From contig NC_079364.1 in assembly GCF_021018895.1 (NCBI RefSeq), positions 16,948,885 to 17,012,884 on the forward strand: 64,000 bases of DNA, given 5' to 3'. Below, piece by piece: positions 40,701 through 52,800 of the stretch. Under the pieces are notes generated by a model that saw nothing but the letters and a program-made list of their open reading frames with translations, was not told the origin of the DNA and made no database searches. Each line of letters starts with the position of its first letter. Position 1 is the first letter of the stretch. This DNA comes from Seriola aureovittata (lineage: Eukaryota; Chordata; Actinopteri; Carangiformes; Carangidae). The position numbers and the translations under genes are program-made.

Positions 40701-42043
40701 AATTCACAAATGACATGCTGCACCTCTCGCTCGCTTTTTTCCTACATTGCTTATCTTTAACTTGAGGACTTGTACATCGGTTGAAAGAAGTATTATGTGA
40801 AAAGGTTTAAGACTGGAGAGATATCAGTCAAGAATTGTCAGGTTTTTTTACGTTATGGACACACATTACTGTGGTTTTCTGTTTCAGGTCTGCAACATCA
40901 GAACTTTTACTGGAATGTGAAGAGGAGGATCTGGAGCCGTGGCAGGAACAAACTTCAGAAGTTCATTTGAAAGATGAGGATGACACAGTGGAGTTGAGTA
41001 TGTAACTGCATTTTCTATAAAGAACATGTTGACGTGTTTTTAGACATTCAACTTCTGTACTCCACTAAAATGCAAATAACTCAATAACTTGAGTCAAAAA
41101 CATGTCAACATAAATGATTCAGAATGGCTTGCTGTTTTTGGTTAAATATCAATATTAGTTAATAATAATATTGATATTTAAGTGATATAAAATAGAGATG
41201 TTTAGTAGATGGAGTGAGTTAGACTACTACCATGTCTGTGTGCTGTTGCACATATTCTCAGCTAAAACGTTAATTTAACTTGCATCCAATTTTTGTCTTT
41301 TTGTACTTTGTTACAGCTGATGACCAAACAGATTATAAACCTTCACCTCTTCAGAGAAATGCAGTGAATAAAACAGAAACCCCAGAGCCTGTTGTCTACA
41401 ACAACCAAGTAATGTTATTAGAATTATTGTATGTATTCATTTGTAATAAATTAGTTGAACCACTTATAGCTTGTCATCTGATTTATAAAATGTTTGTTAT
41501 GTGTATACTGGTTCTGAATGTTAGAAAATTGATTCTGTTTCTATTTCCCAGGGATTCATTGTGGCTTCACCACAATTAACAAGCAACACTGAGTTCATTG
41601 GCTCTGTCGGGACACAGTGTCTCCCCAGGAATTCATTTGCAATAGTTCCAGGTAAAAGTGAGAGAAGCTCTGAGGAGACTTTTTTTGTAATTATTTTCAG
41701 CCTTATATTTTTGTGATAATGTAATTTTTTTCATCTTTAGTCGACCCTAAGAGTTTGTGTGTTGTTTTTTTTAGCTGGTCACCAGCAACTTCTCCAGAAA
41801 GTGTCTACAGCCACAGTAACACCTGAGGCCTATGCTGGTGTCCAATCTTCTGAGATGCAACAAATCAGCGACAACCCTGTGTCCTTGTCCAGTGTCCAGG
41901 GTCCTGCATTATATACAACACTGTCTAACCAGCTGCAGTCAGACCGGTCTGACTCACAGGCCCTCTCTGTATCTATTTCTCTGCCTTGCTTTACCATACT
42001 TGAATTTGAATCAACTGGCACATCAAACAACCAAGAAATATAA
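34833..42043 (+). CDS. THAP-domain / ZNF280D-N-terminus chimeric protein, 12 exons, about 675 aa
   Basis: Exons: 34833-35183, 36489-36584, 36979-37570, 37972-38038, 39591-39683, 40081-40164, 40276-40335, 40436-40549, 40888-40997, 41317-41408, 41552-41651 and 41775-42043. Every junction is GT/AG and keeps one frame (2028 nt including TAA). Residues 1-96 form a THAP C2CH zinc finger: Cys5, Cys10, Cys61 and His64, with Pro27, Trp37 and the terminal VIPSVF motif. Residues about 150-346 contain a Cys-rich plus hydrophobic segment (CQTCGQT...GGHRGIW...LAILFSGGTF) resembling the N-terminal part of large transposase-like fish THAP proteins, cut short. Residues 347-486 are a linker encoded by small exons. 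Residues 487 to about 645 match znf280d exons 2-5 (for example ECEEEDLEPWQ, GFIVASPQ, VPAGHQQLLQKV). The tail is new and ends at TAA 42041-42043; poly(A) signals follow at about 42106 and 42326. A nuclear DNA-binding role is inferred. Exons 5-8 are the least certain. Confidence 0.75.
36755..36786 (+). pseudogene. Possible decayed or alternative exon in intron 2 of the THAP chimera
   Basis: Bases 36755-36855 resemble the exon at 36489-36584 (GPTTSSLSVQGTGVDTASP against TTAQASTSVVSGPSVDS). An acceptor-like AG precedes 36755 and a CAAG|GTACTG donor follows 36786. The frame with the similarity does not join in phase to the flanking exons, and the phase-compatible frame reaches a TGA. It may be an old internal exon duplication that no longer splices. 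Confidence 0.3.
37715..37810. repeat. (CA)n(CACG)n microsatellite
   Basis: Mixed CA and CACG units with a C8 run, lying in intron 3 of the THAP chimera about 145 bases after the exon 3 donor. Confidence 0.95.
40888..42043 (+). repeat. Partial tandem duplication of znf280d exons 2-5 (copy within the THAP chimera)
   Basis: Four exons here match znf280d 46882-47006, 47182-47387, 47527-47626 and 47786-48010 in order, with identical intron phases (1, 0, 1) and similar intron lengths (319/175, 143/139 and 123/159). The third copied exon is 21/33 identical at protein level by my count. Differences: the znf280d initiator ATG is replaced by ACA, the EPIFVG motif after the acidic stretch is gone, the second copied exon is about 38 codons shorter, and the last exon has no donor and reads to a stop. 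Confidence 0.85.
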
Positions 42044-43654
42044 AATTTAAGTGTAGCAAGAGAACAGAAACAGTTACAATGGATATCAGTTCATATCAGT
42101 TGCACAAATAAAGAAGAAGAAGATGCAAGTTATCTGCATATTTAAGCATCTGTGCACGCCACTGAATCTGTTGGCTCTTCTAACATGGCTGCAGTCTGGG
42201 GAGCCCTGCACACAGCACCTGTTACCTCCTTCTTCCAAGTCCAAATGAAAAGAAATTGTTGGCAGCATGTCAGTTACATTCCACTTCACTGGTAAAGGTT
42301 TTATTATTATATTATGTTCAGTAAAATAAAGTCATTTGTCAAAACCCATTCTCAAGTGCTTCATTGCTGTATTATTGAAATGCATGGTATTGGATCATAG
42401 TTTTTCTATAATACATTTAGATTTACTGTGATCAAGGTCTCACTGTGCAGCATGTTGATTTTGCTACCACAAGTTGGACTAAATCTGTTCCCAAACTCTC
42501 ATGTCCTCCTTTGGAAGCCTCCATCCCCATTCAAACTGATTGCATTTTCATCAACCAGCACCAATACTGAAACTGAAAACTAGTGAAAGAATGAGCTAAG
42601 TTGAATAGAAAAGTGGTGGGAAAACATTTGTAAAGCCTGCAAACGTAGCAAGTGTCTGGAAGCTACATTTAAAGGGGCAAAGTGTGTCAACGTTTCACTG
42701 CTAGCAAATAACTCACATTAATGAACACTTTATGTTTACAAATCATTTGAAAATAACATTTTCATATTTCAAAGCTGTTTTTGTATTTGAAATGTAGGTT
42801 CTCCCAAATTATGACAAAAAGGTTTTTTTAACTTGATGTTTTTTTTTTATTTATAACTTGGTTTGCAATGCTAAATATTTAAAGTAGTCTACATGCCAGT
42901 AGAATTGACTAAAACCTTTTCTGCATCCCCATTAATTTTCTCTAAAAAGTAGACAACACCTCACTCAAACCAAAGAAAACTTTTGTAAAATGAATGTTTA
43001 CTTTTGTAAATTATGCAAATGGGTCAAAACCACTTACTGTGACCTGGGTGTGGTCAGAAGCAGAGCAGGTGAACTCAGGTTATTCTGTAGCCAGTACAGC
43101 AGCCATAGAACCACAGAAGGGATCACAGATCTACTTTAGCCCTCACAACCATAACTACTGATTACAAACATGTTAGAAGACCATTGTAGTTCAAGTTTTT
43201 GCATTGACTTTTCACAGGTGAAATTGATAAAGTAAACGTGACATTCAGGATCACTGTTCTAAATACTGTCACACTGTTTTCAAAGCTGTAACTCCAACTC
43301 TAACTCACTGAAACCTTCTATACTAAACTACAATCTAGTCTTTTTTGACCCAGTATTTACACCTGCAAGTAATGATCACGTATGAAAAATATGACTTAAT
43401 TGCTGAAAATTACATAGACTGGATAGACCATGTTAGCTTTTACTTCAGATTGGGAACTGAATTGCAGGGCTGTACTTTGTCAGACCTGTAGCGCCTGCCA
43501 AAGGGCAACAATCACTACCTGTTTGAACTGTCGCCCACTGTTGCATATAGTTGAGCTGAAGAAAAACCAGAGTCCAGCAAGTGCTTGAAATAAAATAGGA
43601 TATGATGAACAGAAAGGGGGTTGTAGCATGGATTCATGTGGTCTAATAACACAC

Positions 43655-43725
43655 CCATGGCCCACACTCCAGCACAGTAGGTGGCAGTAATGCACCTTAG
43701 ACACTAGTTACCATCCACTATTCAA
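43655..43725. repeat. Dispersed GGTGGCAGTAATGCACC element
   Basis: The phrase CCACACTCCAGCACAGTAGGTGGCAGTAATGCACC followed by an AAG-rich tail is a motif combination I have seen repeatedly in fish genomes. It directly abuts the (GAA)n tract upstream of the znf280d promoter. Confidence 0.5.
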
Positions 43726-43729
43726 CAAA

Positions 43730-43807
43730 AAGAAAGAAGACCAAGACGAGGACGATGAAGACGAAGAAGAAGAAGAAAAAGAAGAAGAAGAAGAAGAGGA
43801 GGAAAAG
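43730..43807. repeat. (GAA/GAC)n trinucleotide tract
   Basis: About 75 bases of purine-rich GAA, GAC and GAG triplets just upstream of the znf280d first exon. It gives artificial poly-Ser and poly-Phe frames on the minus strand. Confidence 0.9.
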
Positions 43808-43819
43808 ATGCGGCTGGTA

Positions 43820-44070
43820 GTCTGATTGGTGCAGACAGTCTGAGTGTTTCCGCCGCCTTGGGCTAGCAGATGTACTTTCCACCCCCCTCTCTCTCCCTGT
43901 GTGAAATAGTCCCGCACCATCTAAACTACATCGTCCTCGGTCCAAGGACTTTGCTGAAGTTAAGTTATCTAGACACGGTTCTGAGGGTGGGTGTGAGAGA
44001 GGCAGGCAGAAACTCAGAGCCTGCACACCACACTCTGAGTGCAGTCTTTGTCCCAACATCCACCTCTCAG
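43820..44070 (+). promoter_or_regulatory. znf280d: znf280d promoter and non-coding first exon
   Basis: The initiator exon of znf280d (46882-47006) begins only seven bases before the ATG, after a clear acceptor, so a 5' non-coding exon is required. A strong donor, CCTCTCAG|GTAAGA, ends a CG-richer stretch at 44070. An inverted CCAAT (GATTGG) lies near 43823. The transcription start itself cannot be placed. Confidence 0.5.
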
Positions 44071-46881
44071 GTAAGACCAACGTGCAAGCGGAGCCTCGCA
44101 AATGTTATGGAGCTGTGATCGATACGTAACGTAACGACACGGTGCATTGGAGATGAAATGTGCTGGGAGTCTTAAAGATCCGCTTTTGTGCTCAGTGCCT
44201 TGATCCCGACACTAGCTGTAGCAGTTGAACCACAAACGTTAGCTAGTTAGCATTAGCTATCTTGCTGTTGAAAGGGACCGAGAAGCTAATAACAGAGAAC
44301 ACAGCACCGAGCTAACGCATGCTAATGTTAGCTAGTTATGTGCTAGATCTGGAGACGGTTGCTAACAGTTGTGTTTTCATTGTAGTAATTCAATGTTTAA
44401 TGAATTTAGCATTTGGTTTTGAAGGGAAAATATTTGCGCACACTGAGGCTGGGTCAAAACTAAAACAGCAATCTTTACACTCCCAAATCATTTCACCAAA
44501 CTATACTGCTAGAAAACAGCTTGGGCCCTAGTTTATTCCTTGTCACCCAAAAGCAAACAACGATGGCTAAAATTATATTTTTTGCCTTTCTATAGTGCTT
44601 AAAATAGAAATGTGTCTTTATCTGAGAAAAGGATTTGCACCTGCATCAGCAATCTCCAATGGCAACCAATACTGTCGCCATCTTGGAAGATAATTAAAAA
44701 GCTTTGTTCCAGTAATAATAGTTATAATTTCTGTTCAAGTCAGAATAACCACCATATATATCCTACTGTGGCGCTTGACACGTTTATCGTTTCCTCAAAT
44801 CATTTGCATACATTGTTGTAATGGTTACATGTGCACTGGTTGGCTGTTGCGAAAAGGAAACTCATTTATTTTAAGCTGTTCTACTACTTTTTAAGTGACT
44901 ATGATCAGTATTTTGATATTAACATTGGCTCAGATGGATAGGTGATGTTTACAGTTTCCCCTCGGCTGTACAGGTTTGGTTTTAATATTCTGCTTTCACC
45001 TCTCTCACCAAAGTTTGCTTTAGCCAAAGCAAGCAGCTGTTTTGAGAGAGAAAGCTCTTATAAAGCAACTCAGCACCACATACCCAACACCAAATTGCAG
45101 ACAGACGAACTGGCCTTTAGATTTGAGTTTTTTGCAGCTTATTAGGAGACACACCTACAGCTGAAAGGAAATGTTGCTCTGTGTCTGCTTGATGTTTAAA
45201 TAGGCGACTGTTTGCATTATGCAACATTATAAGGTGATATTCTGTCAGTGTTGTGTTTATAGCTTGATGTTGACTCCAAGTGGTTAAAAATAAAGTAATG
45301 CAGGTCTAAAGGTCCACTAATATGTGTTTTATTAACAATGGAACAAATGAGTGCATGTACTGTGAGAGTTGTTGCTGAAGTGTTTCAAAGGGCTTTTTAG
45401 TGTTTTTCAGCCAATTTTTAGGTGTCACCATGGACAAATTCCACTCTTATTAACCTTGTTTCCAGCAGTGACTGGCAGCTAAACTCAGTGCTGACCAAAA
45501 CAGAGGACTTACTTTCATCAGGTCAGAAACAAGGCTCCAGATGAATGCTAATATTACTCTTTTTCTGGCTATTTTTGGCTAACATGCCAAAACAACTTAT
45601 GAAGTGCACAGTATTGCAGAGGTTTGGGTTTTTAGCTTGAAGCCCTCTAGTTTGTTTAGCCAGTCATAGAGTGGTAAATATTATTTCATTTCATTTTGCT
45701 GTTACAGAGGAAACTGTGTGTCAAAGCCTTTATACAAAGGTTGTAGAAGTGTTGTTGTAATGGTTTAAGCAGTTCATTTTTCATGTAGCTCTTTAAAAAT
45801 GTCTAGCCACTGTCCTAGAGTAGGAGGATCCTCTTTGCACTATTTCCTCGTGATTAATCTCTTGGTCATCGCTAATAGAACTTTAACAAGACACCAGTTT
45901 TCTCCGTTTGTACTTTTCAGACTGGTTTTGGGGGTTCACCATGTTGTAACACTATATTTGTGATTTTCCCTGCTGCCTTCTGCTGAAACATGATTCTGTC
46001 TGGTCCATTTTTGTGCTAAGGAAGTCAAGATGAGCCTGCTTCTCAGAAATGTGTTTTCTGTAGAAGAAAAACATAACATGAGGCAACGGATACATTTAAT
46101 AGGTTAAATTGGAAATACTGGATGGTTTTTGGGCCTGTTAAACATGGGCAGTAACTCTGATAGGCTGACTGGTAGAAGCGCAATAGTGCAGCAAAATTAA
46201 AGGTACAAACAACCTGTAATATAACACTCTCTCAAGTAAGAGGCTCACCTAAAAATAAGTGTTCACTCCATTCAAAGAGACCATCTGCTGCTCTGTAGAA
46301 AAAATGCAGATTGTGGTTCAGCACAGCCAGTGATTGAGTAACATCCATATAGGAACAGACTGACAAGGTTGTATATGGTCGGTCAGCATACACAATATCG
46401 GGACACTAAAATCAAAGCAGCAAAATTTAATTCAGCCATCATTTTTTTTCTACACTTGTGCTTTTCCTACTGTGACGTGTCAAAATGTCTTAGTTGTAAA
46501 AGATCTATAACTGTATGTTTTATTAATTTCCCTTCTCAAATGATTTCCCACACTTATTTTTACATTTGATCTCCTTGCCATCTGTTGAGACTACGCTGGG
46601 TCTACATTGTTAAAACTGAAAATGTTGAGGATGATTGAATGTCTTCAAAAACGTGGCATTTCTTGCTGATAAGTGTATCAAAATATTTCATTATCATATT
46701 TCGATATTAAGAGTTTATGAAATAGCTTGACTTTTCGTTTTGGCTTTTTCAGAATTAATTTTGATATGAATAAGTTGGATGTAGCATACATACGTTCTGG
46801 TCATTGCTTTGTAATATTAGTATTTAAAATATTTTAAAAATGCTTCAGGATTGGTTAGATGTTGTGTTTTTTGTGTTGCAG
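44071..46881 (+). other. znf280d: znf280d intron 1
   Basis: About 2.8 kb without exon signal. At 45460-45610 there is a stretch (CAGGTCAGAAACAAGGCTCC, ATGAATGCTAATATTACTCT, GGCTAACATG) that I recognise as part of a dispersed fish repeat. The start of the intron has repeated GTTAGCTAGTTAG phrases. Confidence 0.6.
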
Positions 46882-46888
46882 CTCCACA

Positions 46889-49800
46889 ATGTCTGAACTT
46901 TTTATGGAGTGTGTTGAGGAGGAGCTGGAGCCGTGGCAGAAACAAGTTCCTGAAGTTCACTTGATAGAGGATGATGATGATGAACCTATCTTCGTTGGAG
47001 TGCTCTGTATGTCATAGCACATTTTTAAATATATTAATGTTAAGCATTTAAATCATAATATGAAAATTACAGTTGCTTGTTGCACATAATCTCTCCTTAG
47101 AGTTTGCTTTAATTTATTTACTTTCAAGAGCAAAATGTCCCGTTGAAGTGCTTATTTAGTTCCTCTTGTATGTTCTTGCAGCTAATAACCCAAAGGATGG
47201 TAAGCCTAACCCTCCACCTCCTCAGAGGAACAGTGCAGGGAAACAAGAAATAAAGCGTCCTGCTCCTCAGCCTGCCGTTGGCCCCGCACCAATAATGCTG
47301 CCACTGAATGTGGTTGGAAATGCTGTGAATACTGCAGCACCCAGTCTGACAACAGTGACTCCGCAGCCTGTTATTGTCAATAACCAGGTATTGTTGACTT
47401 AACTTCTCAAATAATTTGAAAATAAAACAACTATCTGGTTATTGTGATTTTGTTTTGAATGCGGTAAACAGCTTTTTAAATTAGTGTGGTTGATACACAA
47501 AGTTATGGTTTCAAACTTTTTTCCAGGGCTTTATTGTCACTTCTCCGCAAATAACAAACAACAGTGAGTTTATTGCCTCTCTTGGGACACATTACCCCCC
47601 TGGGACATCATTTACAATTGTACCAGGTAAAGCTAAGTATAACATATTTCTGATGATCTTCTTTCCCCTCTAATGAGTGATTTTGTGATGTAATAGAAAA
47701 GCTTCATCAAAAGCTTTTATAGTTTTAATGTGGCAATGCCAAAATTGTCTTAAGGATTTAAAGATTTGTATCCTCTGTTTTTCAGCTGGTCAGCAGCAGC
47801 TTTTTCAGCAGGTCAGTCCAGGCACAGTAATACCTGGTGCTGTCCACAGGCCTCAGGTGCAACAAATCAGCAACAACGTTGTGACGTTGTCTAACGTCCA
47901 GAGTCCTGCTGTGTATTCAACACAAACTAACCAGCTGCTACCCAACCGGCCGAACTCCCAGACTCTTCAGACCTTCTGTCTACCTATACAGGCCAATAGC
48001 ACCAACAGAGGTAGGTAATTTTTTTTAGATTTAACCATACTTTACCACGCTTGTAGCTCAATCAGCTGGCAGTGACTTAAATGTAAATGCATTTTTCATA
48101 CATTTCATGAATTTCACACAGATCAAAGCCCAGTCAAACGATTGCTACCACAGCAAATAGACAGCACTGCAAAAAGAGCAAAGCTTGATTTGGGTAAGTG
48201 TCTGTTACCACAGGATTTGTATAGACACTGTTTTTTTCATTCCTGTAAACAAACCTTAAACCCAAAAAGTTCCTCTTTTGTGTCAGTATCTTATTTGTAA
48301 CATCTAACTGGTCTTCTGCAGGGCCTGCAAAAGTAACTGTCCGAGTGGAAAATGGGATTTTAAAGCAAAAGTGCTCCAAGTGTCAAGAAGAATTCCTTAC
48401 ACAGGAAGACCTGAATTTTCATATGACAGTGAGTAAAACTCTTGTGAAGTATAGACCATGAGTGGAAACAAAAATAACATAATGTAGATATATAAAAAAC
48501 AAACAAAAACAAAACAAAAAACTGTGCACTCAGATATAATTTCTTATTCAGTAAAATGTTCTTAATGTGTTTGCATCTTTGTTTAAACAAATCAGACATC
48601 AGCATGAAGTTGAAATATTAATGTAAAATGCTTCTTTATTGCAGAATTGCTGTACAAATATTGAAATTACACCTACATCAGCCCAGAACATGAGTGCAAA
48701 CAAGCGCATTATGCTGGTCTCAGATTTCTACTACGGCCGGTTTGAGGGAGATGGGAACAAAGAGATGCAGAAGACCAACACTACTTTCAAGTGCCAGAGC
48801 TGTTTGAAAGTTCTCAAGAACAATATCAGGTATGACAATGTGTTCGCTTGCCCTTAGTAAAATAGCAGGGTAATAATCAACTTTTTCCCATATTTTATGG
48901 TCTTTCCTTGCTAAGTATACCATGTCAACTGAAAATATAAAATAAGGGGCACAGTGCAGCTTTGAATTTTGCATTATGACATAAGTCCAAATATAAGTCC
49001 AATATTCACTCTCTTTTAGCTGTTGGTCTCTACCAACTCCTGAGTGAAATATCTGTCCCTGTAGTTGCTAAATGCTCCACTATGTTCACCAGTGACAGTG
49101 AACCAAAACAGTAAAGTTGCAGGTAGACAGCTACACACTGATGTGAAACTAGCACAGAAAGCTCCATAAAGCTGAGGGGAGCTGCAGATCCAGGTGATAA
49201 TTCTCTGTACTGAAGGGTCTGCTACCAGCAAACACTTTCATATTGTCATATTGTTTTCATATGGTAATTTTTCTGAGCATTTGAAACAATTATTAAGCAA
49301 CAGTGGGGCAGTTCACATGGATTTAAATCTATTATGATGTTTGTGTGTACTTGTGTTGTTTGTAACTGCTACAAACTTAAGCTGCAATGTGAGTTTCCTT
49401 TTTAAACCCATCATTGTGAGTAAATGTGAAGAAAGTTTCTGGTCCAAACAGTCCACATACAAAAATTCATATTCTCTCAAACAGCAGACTGGGATTTGAA
49501 GGACTTGCTGAAGAGAGATCTGTCCATTGCCGGTAAAGGAGTGGACATATTCTTGGGCACTCACTGCAGTTTTCTTCTCTGATGGATGACGGTATCGGAC
49601 CGTTTTCCCTCTTGGGCCTAAAGATGAAAAATGACTGCTACTTTAGGTGGAGTAAGAACTGCTCCTTTGATTAAATAACTTCTGCTTCAGAACATTGCAA
49701 AAAAAGCTTCTGTAAGCTTCTTTTAATGGGGAAACACATTTGTACTGCAACCACACTCAAGGTCATAGTTCATCCACATAAAAATTTCTATTAGGGGAGC

Positions 49801-52800
49801 TGAGGTGGCAGAATGTACCGGCTGAAAAATGGGCCATGCCTCGTCAGGGCAGCAGTGGCAGGTAACTGGAGGTACTCGTTGCAGCCGCGGAGCGCTACAT
49901 CATTAGGCAAAACAAAAATCTGTGTGTAATTGCTGATATTATAACAGCCATTATACGTGCTTAGAAAGTGAGGTGCAAGGAGAATACTTCATTTATCTTT
50001 AAACCCCTCAAGACCTGGTCCATAACCGCTACATGCATGCAGGCCATGAATATTGAATTTTTTCCCCCACTACTTGACATTGGTTTTGTTTTTTATGTGT
50101 CTTGTTTGTCTTTTAAAAACTGAAATATTCCTCAAATAACTGCACATTTCTTGCATATAGATTATTCGTCCTGAAATATTCTTGCACACACTGTTTTGTT
50201 TCATGAATAAAGGGATGTGTGTGGCACACACAAAGAAATACATTCATATTGACTGTTATACTGTACATGACAAAGAAAAGCAGCAAATCGTCATGTTTCA
50301 GAAGCTGTAGCCCGCAAACGTTGCCATTTTTGTATTAAAAATGATTGAGAAAAGTAATCAATTAAAAATAGTTGCCAATTAATGTTTTGTATATTGATTA
50401 GTTAAATAACTAATTGGTTTAGCTCTGTTTGATGCAATCCTGACATTGAGGTAAGGTGACCCTGTTCCCTACCAGGTTATGTGTCTGTTCAGCTGTGGCC
50501 AGATATACATGCAATTACATATTTTAGCTACTCTTATATCACCTTTCTTATCTTGTAAATTGAGTTGTTAACAGCCCCCATGTAAATCAGTGGTTTCAGC
50601 TCTTCATGCTGACAATCGGTTGATTACCTGTCGGGTCCTTTTGTATTAAAGGGTTATGTGACGTTGCTGTGCTGTGCTGTGCTGTGCTGTGTGTCTACCC
50701 CGCCATGCAGGTTCATGAACCATATGAAACACCACCTGGAGCTGGAAAAGCAGAACAGTGAGAGCTGGGAGAGCCACACAACATGCCAGCATTGCTACCG
50801 ACAGTATATGACTCCATTCCAGCTGCAGTGCCACATCGAGAGTGCTCACAGCCCGATCGAATCTTCAAGTATGACATAAAGATCTGTGCAGCTCAATGTA
50901 TAGATGTGACAGTTTAGTTAGACACTTAGTGGCCATTTATCATTTTCTTCTTTCCTTTTTCAGCCAACTGCAAGATATGTGAGCTGGCGTTTGAGTCAGA
51001 GCAGGTACTTCTGGAACACATGAAGGATAACCACAAGCCCGGGGAAATGCCTTATGTCTGCCAGGTCGGTTGCTTGTTACCGAGTTGTGGTTTGGTTTAA
51101 CGTTTCTAGGATAACATTTACTGATATTGAAATTCTGTTTTGTTGTTTCTGCAGGTGTGCAATTACAGGTCCTCTTTCTTCTCAGATGTGGAGGCGCATT
51201 TCCGAAGTGTCCATGAAAACACAAAAGACCTGCTCTGTCCCTTCTGCCTCAAAGTTAATAGAAGTAGTCATATGTACATGCAGCACTACATGAAACATCA
51301 GGTATGATGCTGCATTTCATCCAGTCTGTTGTAAAGCTAGTAAACCTTTCCAAGTGTCTTTTCAAATGTAACACAGATTTGGAGTCGCAGAGCCATGTGC
51401 CTTTGTTGTAGTCTCCTGATTCTGTAGATTCGTACTTTTGGTTTGTGCTTTTAGCTCCAACTCCAAGGCTGGATTAATTTTGTTGTCTGCCCAGCACCTT
51501 ACTGTTATACATAAAAAGATGACATAAAACCCGCCTCTCTTCACCTGCCCTAAAGGAGCAATACATATGGTAGAGGTGGAATATTACAAAATTAATTGCT
51601 GTTCTATTAATAGAAATGAAAGCCTTTGCTCTCATACTTGTTATACCTTTCCAGTGAAATAAAGCATCTCAGCATTGGCCTCTACTCACACTGCTTATTA
51701 ATCACATTTTTGTCTTTCTACACTGATGTTTTTTCTACTTCAGAAAAAAGGGATCCATCGGTGTGGAAAATGCAGACTGAATTTCCTCACCTACAAGGAG
51801 AAAGTGGAGCACAGGACTCACGTCCACAAGACTTTCAGAAAACCTAAAGCCCTGGAGGGCCTCCCTCCGGGTACAAAGGTCTGACATAACAAAACCAACA
51901 CATCATTTATTTTAAATGTTCTTAGATTAATACAAATTTAATTCAGCATCATTACATATTGTGTTATCCTTCCAGGTGACCATTCGAGCCTCCCTCACAG
52001 GAAAGACACCCGTAGTGCAGATCTCCCCTGAGCGATCAGGCTTTACTCCAGAAACACTAAGTTTCAGTCAGCAAACCAAACCTCCAGTCAGCGTATCCAA
52101 GTCTAAATCAAACGTCTCTGGAGCAGGAAAAGCCAAGACAGCTCAGAACAAGAAGCAAGATGCTCGAAATGGCAAGCACAACCTGGCACTCAGGAATCTC
52201 AGGTTATTAAATTTTCTCTTTCACACAGCAGTCGGATACACTACAGCAACAACTGTTATTTTAATGGAAACCTTAACACATTTTTTTGGTAATACAGACT
52301 GATAATTTATGCTACAATTAAAAATCAACAAGGGGTCAAATCTATGTTATTGGAAGGCTTTAGGTTAAAAATGAAAAAAATAATCTGGGATGTGGAGGAA
52401 GAAGACTGAGCAGAATGGGAGTACTGTCTAAGAAGCATTCAGTTGATTTTGATGGCTGAGTCCTTAATGCCAGTGAACTGATCAAAGATGAAGAAAAAAA
52501 GTCAGATTTGACTTTGCTTAGGCTCCTTTATATGAATGCATGAAATGTTTGCACTGCAATCTTAACCAATGTGGAGATTATTTTAATGAATGGGTTTGGC
52601 TCTTGGGCAGCTTGAAAAAAAACAAAAACATTTGGGCCCCCAAAAATAAATAATCAGACCCGGACATGTCCATTTTTGGGTCCTCTGAATCATTCAGCAT
52701 CCCTCATCCCATCCTGGCCCCCACCTCCAGGGTATTTATGACAGCAAATTAATAGATGTTATTAAAGCCTAGACATACACAAAGCAGCTAATTGCTAATT

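Larger units (their letters stand above)
42044..43859. other. 3' UTR of the THAP chimera and spacer before znf280d
   Basis: Two canonical AATAAA hexamers lie near 42106 and 42326, the second in a run AGTAAAATAAAGTC, so the transcript probably ends by 42.36 kb. The rest is AT-rich with no exon signal I can support. The last 200 bases hold a dispersed repeat and a (GAA)n tract. Confidence 0.6.

Noticed and set aside
43708..44101. 127-codon minus-strand frame with a poly-Phe run
   Set aside because: Shadow of the (GAA)n tract and the znf280d first exon, without domain similarity.
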